From assembly GCA_002348345.1 (NCBI GenBank), contig DEAY01000493.1:1-9315 (forward strand): a stretch of DNA of 9,315 nt, given 5' to 3'. Positions 1 to 7,992 of the stretch are shown piece after piece. The notes beneath the pieces are model-generated. The model saw only the letters and a list, made by a program, of their open reading frames with translations. It had not been told where the DNA came from and did not search any database. Made by a program: the position numbers and the translations under genes. Each line of letters begins with the position of its first letter. Positions within the stretch are counted from its first letter, which is position 1. The stretch comes from Verrucomicrobia bacterium UBA2970 (lineage in GTDB: Bacteria > Verrucomicrobiota > Verrucomicrobiia > Limisphaerales > AAA164-E04).

Positions 1-1567
1 GAGCCGAATAATCGACATGGGTCACTGCAGGGATCTCGGACCGCCGTTCGTGGAGCTTATCGATGCCAAACCTGTCATCATTCCCCTCCGGCATTTCACA
101 TCGCCGCTCCTCTCTCACCGAGGCCACCAACAGCATGTAGGGGCTCTCGTCGGATTCCTTCATCTCAAAATAATCGGCCACATGCTCCCGCAGCACCAGG
201 GGAGCGAAGGGGCGAAAGGATTCCCGAAACTTGATCTTGAGATTCATCACCGACTGCATCTCGTCACTCCTAGCATCGCCCAGAATGCTCCGAGCACCCA
301 AGGCCCGGGGACCAAATTCCATTCGCCCTTGAAACCAACCCACCACGTTTTCGCTGGCGATCAGTCCTGCCACCGCGTCACAGAGCGAGGCATCGTCGGG
401 GTGGGACCGAAACACCGCGCCCGATTGCTCAAGAAGAGCGACGATTTCGTCATCCGAGTAGCTCGGCCCCAGGAGCGACCCCTGCTGCCCGTCCGGTTCC
501 CCAACCACCCGCTCCTTGCCCAACAACTGGTGCCAAACAAATTGGGCTGCCCCCAAGGCCCCTCCCGCATCACCCGCCGCGGGTTGGATCCAAATCCTCT
601 CAAAGGGTGCCTCACGGAGAATGCGCCCATTCCCAACACAGTTCAACGCAACCCCACCCGCTAGAACGAGATTCTTCATCCCGGTTCCTTGATGAATATG
701 ACGGGCCATTCGAAGCATCACTTCTTCGGTCACCGACTGAACCGACGCCGCAAGGTCCATTTCCCGTTGAGTCAACTTAGACTCGGGAGTGCGGGGCGGC
801 CCATCAAACAGATCATTGAATCGTTCCGAGGTCATGGTGAGCCCCTGACAATAATTGAAGTAGGTCATATCCATACGGAAGGACCCATCCTCCTTGAGAT
901 CCATCAGATGCTCCAGAATCCGCGCTCGGTAGACGGGCCGCCCGTAAGGCGCCAGCCCCATGACCTTGTACTCCCCGCTGTTCACACGAAACCCAGTGAA
1001 GTAGGTGAACGCCGAATAGAGCAGGCCAAGGGAATGGGGGAACCGAATTTGATGGGTGAGCTCTATCCGATTGCCTCGCCCGATCCCGTAGCAGGCGGTC
1101 GACCACTCCCCCACTCCATCCAACGTCAGGATACCGGCCTCTTCAAAGGGGGACGGAAAGAATGCGCTTGCGGCATGACTCTCATGATGGTCGGTAAAAA
1201 CAAAACGCCCCCTGTATTGATCCTTGAGGCCGCGGGCCATCTCCCGGGGAAGATGCAGTTTTTGCTTCAACCAAAGAGGAATCGCCCGCCGAAATGACCC
1301 ATAGCCTTGGGGGGCATAAGCAAGATACGTCTCGAGAAGTCGTTCGAACTTGTTGACCGGCTTGTCATAGAAGGCGACGTAGCTGAGGGACTGCGGCGAG
1401 ATCCCCGCTTCCTCGAGGCAGTAATCGACGGCATTCTGGGGAAACGCGTGATCATGCTTCTTTCGGGTGAATCGCTCTTCCTGGGCGGCAGCAACCAGTC
1501 TCCCATCCACCACCAGGGCAGCAGCAGAATCGTGATAAAAGGCGGAGATTCCCAGGATCGCTTTCAT
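1..1567 (-). CDS. NodU/CmcH-family carbamoyltransferase, C-terminus cut by window edge
   Basis: Family members transfer a carbamoyl group from carbamoyl phosphate to a hydroxyl of a sugar or secondary metabolite, via an adenylated carbamoyl intermediate, in the cytoplasm. The minus strand reads open from an ATG at 1567 to base 1, giving 522 residues with no stop. The N-terminus MKAILGISAFYHDSAAALV is typical of the family. Further motifs are DHHESHA at 126-132 (metal and nucleotide site histidines), LDGVGE at 149-154, GEYKVMGLAPYG at 198-209, LAGGVALNC at 302-310, AAGDAGGALGAA at 330-341, GRMEFGPRALGARSIL at 414-429 and FRPFAPLV at 451-458. Both the N-terminal Kae1/HypF-like domain and most of the C-terminal domain are present; full-length relatives have about 560-615 residues, so roughly 40-95 are missing off the edge. 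The ribosome site is weak (AGGG about 8 bases before ATG). It is divergent from a glycosyltransferase gene, which suggests a surface polysaccharide substrate, but the true substrate cannot be read from the sequence. Confidence 0.93.
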   Translation of the reverse strand, partial: MKAILGISAFYHDSAAALVVDGRLVAAAQEERFTRKKHDHAFPQNAVDYCLEEAGISPQSLSYVAFYDKPVNKFERLLETYLAYAPQGYGSFRRAIPLWLKQKLHLPREMARGLKDQYRGRFVFTDHHESHAASAFFPSPFEEAGILTLDGVGEWSTACYGIGRGNRIELTHQIRFPHSLGLLYSAFTYFTGFRVNSGEYKVMGLAPYGRPVYRARILEHLMDLKEDGSFRMDMTYFNYCQGLTMTSERFNDLFDGPPRTPESKLTQREMDLAASVQSVTEEVMLRMARHIHQGTGMKNLVLAGGVALNCVGNGRILREAPFERIWIQPAAGDAGGALGAAQFVWHQLLGKERVVGEPDGQQGSLLGPSYSDDEIVALLEQSGAVFRSHPDDASLCDAVAGLIASENVVGWFQGRMEFGPRALGARSILGDARSDEMQSVMNLKIKFRESFRPFAPLVLREHVADYFEMKESDESPYMLLVASVREERRCEMPEGNDDRFGIDKLHERRSEIPAVTHVDYSA

Positions 1568-1852
1568 ATGAATCCCTGATTACTCATCAGCCCTCAAGCG
1601 CATTACCCACAAAGCAGAACACAGCCATATCGTCCCGATCAACCGATTTTTGTCGTTCGCTCAAAAGAATCGGATCAATCGAATCTCTCGGATTCCTTCC
1701 TCACCGAGCCCAAGCGGGGCCATGGATTCAATTCCGGCCAAAGCCGATGCGTCCGGTCGGACCGATCAATCAAGAGCTCACCCACTTATAGAAATTGAAT
1801 TCGACTCGGTGACCGGCACGCTCGGCACATTGATCGCTCCCAAAGGACCCAT
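1568..1852. other. Divergent intergenic region, no convincing gene
   Basis: This stretch separates the minus-strand carbamoyltransferase from the plus-strand glycosyltransferase remnant. All three plus frames were read. One frame stays open from a TTG at 1650 to 1940, but its product is rich in S, P, R and I, matches no family I recognise, and runs out of frame through the glycosyltransferase. The frame that carries the glycosyltransferase is closed by TGA at 1796-1798, and another by TGA at 1810-1812. The region should hold promoters for both neighbours, but I see no convincing -35/-10 pair. It may also contain the decayed 5' end of the glycosyltransferase gene. Confidence 0.5.
1643..1673. 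repeat. Imperfect inverted repeat (hairpin) between divergent genes
   Basis: CCGATT (1643-1648) pairs with AATCGG (1668-1673), and TTTG (1649-1652) pairs with CAAA (1662-1665). A two-base AG bulge lies on the 3' arm and the loop has nine bases, giving ten base pairs in all. It lies 76 bases upstream of the carbamoyltransferase start. It is not followed by a T-run on either strand, so it does not look like a standard terminator. An operator or leader hairpin is possible, as is chance. Confidence 0.35.
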
Positions 1853-2652
1853 CGAATCAAGTTCTTTCATGGATTCGGCGATGTGGTCCTCTTTCGAAAT
1901 ATTCTCCAGCTCCTGCCCGCTCCGGCTGATCTCTACCTGAACCCCAAACTGGGTCAATCCGGTCTCTTCTGGAAGGATCCCAAGATTCGAGTGACGATCC
2001 CATCCCCCCACGAAGGCGAGTTTCGAGAGATCCGGTTCGAACTGGAATTCACGCGCCCCTGGCAATCTGGTCCCGCCACCAAAGGCCGGATCTGTCTCGA
2101 ACATGAATTTGGATTGATTCGAGAAGATTTTCGGTTCCGCCCACTTGATTTAGCGCATCTCGATTCACTAAATACCCCCGCAGTCGCTGCCACCCATCGC
2201 CTCCTCAAAGGGCTCGTCCCTTGCGTGGTCTGTCATTTTCAAGGCACCTCCAACCCCAACGAGCAGAATCCGGAGGAAGCATTCGCCGCCCGCACCGTCG
2301 ACAAACTGGTGGAGGTAGGATGGGGGGTGCTGATCATCAACTATCACTACGTCTATCACCACTCTGACAATACCGACTTTGGCTTCATCGACGAGGACCG
2401 GATTCCATCGACCTACAAACGTCTCCCCATGAAAGTCGAGTCTCTGTGGACCCTGATCCGAGGCGCCAAGGCATTCTTCGGAGTCGATTCAGGACCGCTC
2501 CACTTGGCCCCGGCTCAACGACGCCCACGACCTTTCTCCAGCATCGGACTGGGTTCATGAGAAACTTCTACGAAGAAGGGCACGGACACGTGGAGGTGGT
2601 GGATACAACCCGTCAAGAGTCGATTCCCGACCACCTCATTCCTCTTGCTTGA
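1799..2652 (+). pseudogene. Glycosyltransferase family 9 (heptosyltransferase-like), frameshifted and lacking a start
   Basis: GT9 enzymes move a heptose or other sugar from a nucleotide donor onto surface glycans at the cytoplasmic membrane. The frame open from 1799 encodes RIKFFHGFGDVVLFRNIL (1853-1906), the N-terminal HGxGD donor-domain motif, then CHFQGTSNPNEQNP (2231-2272) and GVDSGPLHLA (2480-2509), the classic GT9 C-terminal motif. The frame then diverges and stops at 2558-2560. The next frame continues the expected sequence, GSTTPTTFLQHRTGFMRN from 2512, and ends at TGA 2650-2652. Restoring one base in the C-rich run at 2507-2513 joins them, giving HLA-x-GSTTPTT with normal GT9 spacing. 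The longest unbroken reading is GTG 1883 to 2560 (225 residues), but that start would cut off HGFGD. No ATG, GTG or TTG lies in frame between the stop at 1796 and HGFGD, and there is no ribosome site. The family is clear; whether the lesions are natural or sequencing errors is not. Confidence 0.72.
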
Positions 2653-2708
2653 ACCTTGGCGGACCGATGCTGGAAAAGGTCGGATTTCGGAGCGATCTGT
2701 CGCCTTTG

Positions 2709-2725
2709 TTTAGTGGTTTTAGTGG
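2709..2725 (+). repeat. Short tandem direct repeat upstream of the DUF1800 gene
   Basis: TTTAGTGG occurs at 2709-2716 and again at 2718-2725, one base apart, in the 155-base gap before the DUF1800 start. It lies about 85-100 bases upstream of the ATG, in an AT-richer patch where a promoter would be expected. It could be a paired activator half-site, but two 8-mers alone may be chance. Confidence 0.25.
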
Positions 2726-2807
2726 CATAAACCCTGCTATCCTTCCCTCCTTGCATGATGAAGAACGGGTATCAGCATGAATTGGAGCGCAACGAGAGAT
2801 TTTTAAC

Positions 2808-5800
2808 ATGAGCGGCAACATTCATATGGGAACGGGAACCTTGCCAGGTTTCCTCGCCAGCCTGGCTGGCGCTTTGAGCTTCACCCTGACCCTCCCGCTG
2901 ATGGCTTTTGAGGCAGCAACCCTCACCATTTCCCAACCCAACCGAATCACCTGGCACCAGGTTGAATTCGAGGCTCCGTTCAATCAAAACCCCATTGTCA
3001 TCATGGGGCCGCTTTCCTTCAATGGCCGCGATCCGTCAACCCTTCGAATCCGAAACGTGACTCCCACGGGTTTCCAATTCCAGATCGCCGAGTGGGATTA
3101 CCGAGATGGCGTCCACACGAAAGAGACCATCGGCTACCTTGCCGTAGAACCTGGGCAATCGGATATCGACGGAATCCCCGCAGTCGCCGGGCGCCTCGAC
3201 TCTATTGGAGGAACCCTCCAAGGCGTTCGTTTCGACACCCCATTCGAAACCACCCCCATTGTCCTGTTCCAGGTTGAGGCCAGCAATACCAGCCCTGCGC
3301 TGGCCGTTCGTCCTCGGCGAATTCAGCCCGAAGGATTCCAGCTTCGACTCCAAGCCGAGGAGGCTAACCGGACCCGCTGGACCCCTCGACCCGTTCATTT
3401 CATTGCGCTCGCGCCGGGCGAATACCTCCCTTCGCAACGTCCGCCGGCGATCGTCAGTTCCACCGGAAAAGAAGTCACCCACCATTGGTTAACCCACCGT
3501 TTTCCCCAAGCCGTTTCCAACCCCGTCCTGATCGCCCACATGCAGACGGCCGACGGCGGCAATACGGCCTCCCTTCGGCATCGGCAACTCAACGCCAACC
3601 AGGTTCAATTCAAGGTCGAGGAGGAACAATCCTTCGACCCTGAAATCTCACACACCAAAGAAGAGGTGGGTTACCTCGTGATCGGAGGGATCACCGATGA
3701 TGATGGAGATGGTCTCCCGGATCACTGGGAAAGGATTCACGGATTAGACCCCACCAACCCCGAGGATGCGGAAGCCGACCCCGATGGGGACGGGTTCACC
3801 AACCGAGAGGAATTCGAGCAGGCGACCGATCCCAACGTATTTGACGGCGTGCTTGATGGCGGACAGTTCACGATCGCCGCGCTCCAACCCTATGCCTTTG
3901 AGAAGGAACTGAAGAACGCTCGCTTCGAAGTGCGCCGTATTGGATCGGAAGCCCCCGTCTCCGTCCCTCTGAGCCTCGAGCCCCCATCGGATCCCACCCA
4001 GGGATTCGCGACTCCGGATGACTACGTTCTCACTGATGAATCCGGCCGGGAGCTTCCCCATCTCATCCCCTTTGCCGCAGGCCAGGGAAGCCAGACCGTG
4101 GTGGTCGTTCCCGTCCGGGATACCCAGGTTGAGGTCCCGGAAACCCTTCGGGTTCGAATCAGCCCCAGTTCACACTATCAAGTCGAAGGAGCCGACAGCA
4201 TCGAGATCACCATCGCTGATGCCACCAACTCGCCCGAGAATGAGCGTCTCTTCGTCGCCACCCTGAGACCCGAGGGAATGGCAAGGACTTCAGCCACCGG
4301 CCTCTCGACCGTAAAACTCGACGGCGACAACCGATTCGCAGTCGTCAGCCTTCAATTCAGCGGTCTAACCAGTCCCCAGACCGCCGTCCACATTCACGTG
4401 GCCAATCCCGTTTCGGGACCGGCCGTCGAAAGCCTTCCCTTGGGGACCGTCACCGATCATCCCTGGAAGGTTCGAGCGGCTCAGATCTTGACAACGGACC
4501 AAGCCACCTTGGATGCCCTTACCAATGCTCAGCTCTATGTCAATGTCCACTCGTCGCGCTATCCCGCCGGAGAAATCCGGGGGACCTATCGGCAACAAGA
4601 AGGCTTTCTTGAATTCGCCGCTCCCGACGACCCCGAAGCCCTCCCCCCCTTGGGGGACGACGACCTCGATCGGGATATCGCCCGGTTTCTGATTCAAGCC
4701 ACTTACGGACCCACTCCAGCGCTGATGAATGAGGTCCGGGAAAACATCAAAGCGACTGGAGACCGCATCAAAGGGATGTCCCGTTGGATCGACCAGCAGA
4801 TGAACCCAAAGACAACGCCTCCCATCTCCCTGCTTGAACTCACCCAGGCGGCGGATCGTCATGAAGCAGCCCAATACGAAAACGACGAATTTCGGCTGCG
4901 CTCCCACAACCTTCGTCATGGGTGGTGGTTGATGGCGATGAAGGGGTCCGACCATCTGCGCCAGCGGGTGGCCTTCGCCCTGAGCCAGATCTTCGTCATT
5001 TCGTTACGGGATGGCCTAATCAACAATCGACACTACGGTGCCGCCCACTACTACGACATGCTTTCCAAAGGCGCCTTTGGCTCGTATCGGGACTTGCTCG
5101 AAAACGTCACCAAGCATCCGATCATGGGCCACTATCTGAGCCATCTCCGCAATCAACGAGAGGTGACCGACGACGAGGGCAACGTCGTCGTGAGTCCCGA
5201 TGAGAATTTTGCCCGGGAGATCATGCAACTCTTCTCCATAGGCTTGATGGAACGCCATCCCGACGGAACGATCAAGCTGGACCAAGCGGGCCTTCCGATC
5301 CCCACCTACGACCAAACGGACATCACTGAAATGGCTCGGGTCATGACGGGGCTGAGCTTCAGCAAGCGCAACGTCCCACGCAACAGCGACGTGATTCGAA
5401 ACAATACCCGATTCAGTTATGGCAACGGGAGTCGGCTCTTCCAGGGACAATGGATTCACCCGATGAAGTTCTTTGAACGATTTCACGACCAGGGAGAGAA
5501 GACTCTGGTCGGTGGACATCCCGTGCGATCCTTCCGAGGCGGTGAATCGGATTTAGACGTCGCCATGAATGCCCTGGCCACCCATCCCAATACCGCCCCG
5601 TTCATCAGTCGCCTGCTCATCCAAAGACTGGTCACCAGCAATCCCACTCGGGGTTATGTCTACCGCGTGGCCAGAGCCTTCCTCGCGACCGAAGGAAACC
5701 TCGGCGCCGTCGTGAAACAGATCCTCCTGGATCGGGAAGCGCGCGATCTCGCGTTTGCGGATCGGGTCGATGCCGGCAAACAGAAGGAACCGATCATTCG

Positions 5801-6431
5801 CTACCTGGCTCTGTGTCGGGCGCTTCACGTTGAATCACGACTTCCGCTCTCGGCATTGCTTGAGCACGGCTACTCGAAAAGCGAATTCGCGAAATTCCCG
5901 AAGGGGACGTCGCTCTATCGGATGGGCAATACCGACAGCCGACTCTCGCAGACTCCCCTGTCGGCGCCCACGGTATTCAACTGGTTTCTTCCCGATTTCA
6001 CGGTGGCTGGTTCCTTGGCGGCTGCAGGGTTGGTGGCCCCGGAATTCCAGGTCACGACCGAATCCCAGGTGATCAATGCGGTCAACGCCCAGTTCACGCT
6101 CCTTTACAACGGAAACGGCCAGGGCGGACTTCGGCTTCCCAATCAAGAATCTCAACTCGACGACAACCTCGTACCCGATCTAACGGCCTTTCAAGAACTC
6201 ATGGAATCAGCAGCTCGCAGCGGTGCGTCGCCCATGGAAACGGCCGCCCTCCTGGTCGACTTTACCGATCTTCTTCTCGGGGGAGGGAGCTTGCGTCACC
6301 GAGAGCAACAGTACCTGGGACGTTCCCCTCGTCAAATCATGATTGAAGCGGTTGCCGCCAACCGAAACAAAAAGATCGAGACGGCCATCTATCTTTACAC
6401 GACCAGCCCGGAATACATGATTCAAAAATAG
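2808..6431 (+). CDS. Secreted multidomain DUF1800 protein with H-type-lectin-like, Calx-beta-like and CHRD domains
   Basis: The 1207-residue product is exported: a hydrophobic stretch at about residues 11-33 is followed by a likely cleavage near AFEA-A at 36-37. Next come three related segments at about 38-116, 125-205 and 214-295, each with a V/H-x-F-x2-PF-x3-P-like core and a GF(Q)F/L strand, resembling H-type lectin domains. Aspartate-rich calcium-type motifs sit at D297-G302 and D324-G329 (TSP3/dockerin-like). A Calx-beta-like domain spans about 354-470 with EVPETLRVRIS at 442-452, and a CHRD domain spans about 479-594, ending GEIRGTY. The DUF1800 domain fills 619-1207, shown by ARFLIQATYGPT (625-636), LRQRVAFALSQIFVIS (717-732), NFAREIMQLFSIGL (800-813) and FISRLLIQRLVTSNP (932-946). 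DUF1800 has no established biochemical activity. The front domains suggest carbohydrate or matrix binding at the cell surface. The ATG is preceded by GAGAG about 9 bases upstream; ATG at 2826 is an alternative. It probably leads an operon with the next two genes. Confidence 0.9.
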   Translation: MSGNIHMGTGTLPGFLASLAGALSFTLTLPLMAFEAATLTISQPNRITWHQVEFEAPFNQNPIVIMGPLSFNGRDPSTLRIRNVTPTGFQFQIAEWDYRDGVHTKETIGYLAVEPGQSDIDGIPAVAGRLDSIGGTLQGVRFDTPFETTPIVLFQVEASNTSPALAVRPRRIQPEGFQLRLQAEEANRTRWTPRPVHFIALAPGEYLPSQRPPAIVSSTGKEVTHHWLTHRFPQAVSNPVLIAHMQTADGGNTASLRHRQLNANQVQFKVEEEQSFDPEISHTKEEVGYLVIGGITDDDGDGLPDHWERIHGLDPTNPEDAEADPDGDGFTNREEFEQATDPNVFDGVLDGGQFTIAALQPYAFEKELKNARFEVRRIGSEAPVSVPLSLEPPSDPTQGFATPDDYVLTDESGRELPHLIPFAAGQGSQTVVVVPVRDTQVEVPETLRVRISPSSHYQVEGADSIEITIADATNSPENERLFVATLRPEGMARTSATGLSTVKLDGDNRFAVVSLQFSGLTSPQTAVHIHVANPVSGPAVESLPLGTVTDHPWKVRAAQILTTDQATLDALTNAQLYVNVHSSRYPAGEIRGTYRQQEGFLEFAAPDDPEALPPLGDDDLDRDIARFLIQATYGPTPALMNEVRENIKATGDRIKGMSRWIDQQMNPKTTPPISLLELTQAADRHEAAQYENDEFRLRSHNLRHGWWLMAMKGSDHLRQRVAFALSQIFVISLRDGLINNRHYGAAHYYDMLSKGAFGSYRDLLENVTKHPIMGHYLSHLRNQREVTDDEGNVVVSPDENFAREIMQLFSIGLMERHPDGTIKLDQAGLPIPTYDQTDITEMARVMTGLSFSKRNVPRNSDVIRNNTRFSYGNGSRLFQGQWIHPMKFFERFHDQGEKTLVGGHPVRSFRGGESDLDVAMNALATHPNTAPFISRLLIQRLVTSNPTRGYVYRVARAFLATEGNLGAVVKQILLDREARDLAFADRVDAGKQKEPIIRYLALCRALHVESRLPLSALLEHGYSKSEFAKFPKGTSLYRMGNTDSRLSQTPLSAPTVFNWFLPDFTVAGSLAAAGLVAPEFQVTTESQVINAVNAQFTLLYNGNGQGGLRLPNQESQLDDNLVPDLTAFQELMESAARSGASPMETAALLVDFTDLLLGGGSLRHREQQYLGRSPRQIMIEAVAANRNKKIETAIYLYTTSPEYMIQK

Positions 6432-6476
6432 AGTCCGCCCCGCCCTCCACTCAAAACCGGCCAAACGATCCCAGGC

Positions 6477-7973
6477 ATGAACCCTAAGAACGATCCAACC
6501 ACCCTCCCAATTCACCGAAGAGATTTTTTTCGCCAGTCCGCCTGCGCGGCGCTGGGTGTCACGGGGGTGGTCAACACGCTCGCCAACCTGCGGCTGTTTA
6601 ATGCCGCGATGGCTCAGAACCTTCCGGACAACGACTATCGCGCGTTGGTCTGCCTCTTCCTCAATGGGGGCAATGATTCGAATAATTTGTTGGTCCCCCG
6701 AAGCGGAGGTTTTCGAAACGACTACGAGACAGGCCGGGGGATCCTTCAAATACCGGCGGATCAACTTCACCCCATCCAGGCCATCAACGACCGCCGCGAT
6801 TTTGGGCTTCATCCCAGCGCCGGCCCTCTCCGCGACCTCTTTAACGAAGGCAAACTCGCCTTTGTCTGCAATGTGGGCACGCTGGCCTATCCCATCCCAA
6901 CCCGGGAGGATTACCTCAACGATACCGTTCCGGTGCCCGCCCAACTTTTCTCCCATGCCGACCAACAAACCCAATGGCAAAGCTCGATTCCCGATCAACC
7001 TTTTCAAAGCGGTTGGGGCGGCCGAATCGCCGATCTCCTCCACTCGGCATCGAATCCCGATTCCAAAGTCTCCATGTCCATATCGCTTTCGGGAATCAAC
7101 AGCTTTCAAATCGGCCTTCAAGGCGAGGTGACTCAGTTTGTCACCAGTCCGCGAGGTGTGGTGGGCCTGTCAGGCTACGGTCGCAATTACCAAAACGCCC
7201 TCGATGCAAAGGGAACTTACAAGCAAAACGACCCGGGAAAACGGTTGCGGGCCTTCGAGGAGATCATGAATCTTACCCACGCCAATCTGATGGAGGATGG
7301 CTACAACGCCGTCATGCGTCGCGCTCGAGAATCGGAAAGCACGGTGGGACAAACGCTCGACTTGGCGGAACGAAGCTCGGTCGACTTTGATGAGGCGTTC
7401 ACCAACGCTCAGTCATCGTTGGGCGACCAATTGAAGACCGTCGCCAAGTTGATCGCGGGCCGTTCGGCGCTGGGGAATCAACGCCAAATCTTTTTTTGCC
7501 GGGTCGGCGGCTACGACACCCATCAATCTCAGCTCACCTCGCACGCGAATCTCATGGCGGAACTTTCGTCCGCCATGGAGGCCTTCTATCGAACCACGCA
7601 ATCCCTGGGACTCGAGGATCATATCACGACCTTCACCTGCTCCGACTTCGCCCGAACCTTCACGCCCAACGGCACCGATCCCACCGCGGGAGCCGATCAC
7701 GCCTGGGGCGGTCATGCCATGGTGATGGGGGGCGCCGTGAAGGGCCAAAGGCTTTACGGACGTTTCCCCGAATTGCTCGTTGGTGCTGGAGACGATGCCG
7801 GCCGGAATCGGGGCCGATGGATCCCGACGACTTCCGTCGATCAATACGCTTCGGTCCTTGCCCGCTGGTTCGGCGTCGACAGCAATTCGATGGAGGCCAT
7901 CTTCCCTAATCTGCCTCGATTCGACGATCCCTTCACGAGCTCGCGGCCCAACCTTGATTTTCTCTCAGCCTGA
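6477..7973 (+). CDS. DUF1501 family protein with twin-arginine signal
   Basis: The 498-residue product begins with a Tat-type signal: HRRDFFRQ at 13-20, then a hydrophobic run to about residue 46 ending NAAMA-Q. DUF1501 proteins are related to the alkaline phosphatase/sulfatase fold and are usually encoded beside DUF1800, but their reaction is not established. Family motifs are FLNGGNDSNNLLVP at 61-74, GLHPS at 110-114, FSHADQQTQWQSS at 158-170, GGYDTHQSQL at 344-353, CSDFARTFTPNG at 388-399 and GADHAWGGHAMVMGG at 405-419. Many relatives read FSEFGRT where this protein has CSDFART. D68, D347, H349, D407 and H408 are plausible metal ligands by position. The start is 45 bases after the DUF1800 stop and has no clear ribosome site; the only AGG lies one base from the ATG, so it may be translated by coupling or from an unstructured leader. 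A Tat signal would imply folding or cofactor loading before export. Confidence 0.92.
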   Translation: MNPKNDPTTLPIHRRDFFRQSACAALGVTGVVNTLANLRLFNAAMAQNLPDNDYRALVCLFLNGGNDSNNLLVPRSGGFRNDYETGRGILQIPADQLHPIQAINDRRDFGLHPSAGPLRDLFNEGKLAFVCNVGTLAYPIPTREDYLNDTVPVPAQLFSHADQQTQWQSSIPDQPFQSGWGGRIADLLHSASNPDSKVSMSISLSGINSFQIGLQGEVTQFVTSPRGVVGLSGYGRNYQNALDAKGTYKQNDPGKRLRAFEEIMNLTHANLMEDGYNAVMRRARESESTVGQTLDLAERSSVDFDEAFTNAQSSLGDQLKTVAKLIAGRSALGNQRQIFFCRVGGYDTHQSQLTSHANLMAELSSAMEAFYRTTQSLGLEDHITTFTCSDFARTFTPNGTDPTAGADHAWGGHAMVMGGAVKGQRLYGRFPELLVGAGDDAGRNRGRWIPTTSVDQYASVLARWFGVDSNSMEAIFPNLPRFDDPFTSSRPNLDFLSA

Positions 7974-7980
7974 TTCCACC

Positions 7981-7985
7981 AGGGA
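7981..7985 (+). promoter_or_regulatory. Ribosome binding site deciding the start at 7993
   Basis: AGGGA lies 7 bases before ATG 7993. It favours this start over the longer open frame that reaches back to 7780 inside the DUF1501 gene. Confidence 0.6.
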
Positions 7986-7992
7986 TTTGACC

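Noticed and set aside
17..1579. Three long plus-strand open frames covering 17-664, 689-1297 and 1307-1579
   Set aside because: They are antisense shadows of the carbamoyltransferase, whose minus-strand reading has all the family motifs and no stop; their products are rich in H, P and R and match nothing.
1650..1940. Plus-strand open frame of 96 residues in the divergent spacer
   Set aside because: It has a TTG start, low-complexity composition and no ribosome site, and its 3' part overlaps the GT9 gene out of frame.
6207..7121. 304-residue minus-strand open frame
   Set aside because: It lies opposite the DUF1800 3' end and the DUF1501 gene, both clearly coding on the plus strand; no family motifs are seen.
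7780..7992. Upstream extension of the pseudopilin-like gene
   Set aside because: It overlaps the DUF1501 gene's conserved C-terminus in another frame; the ribosome site and hydrophobic N-terminus support the start at 7993.
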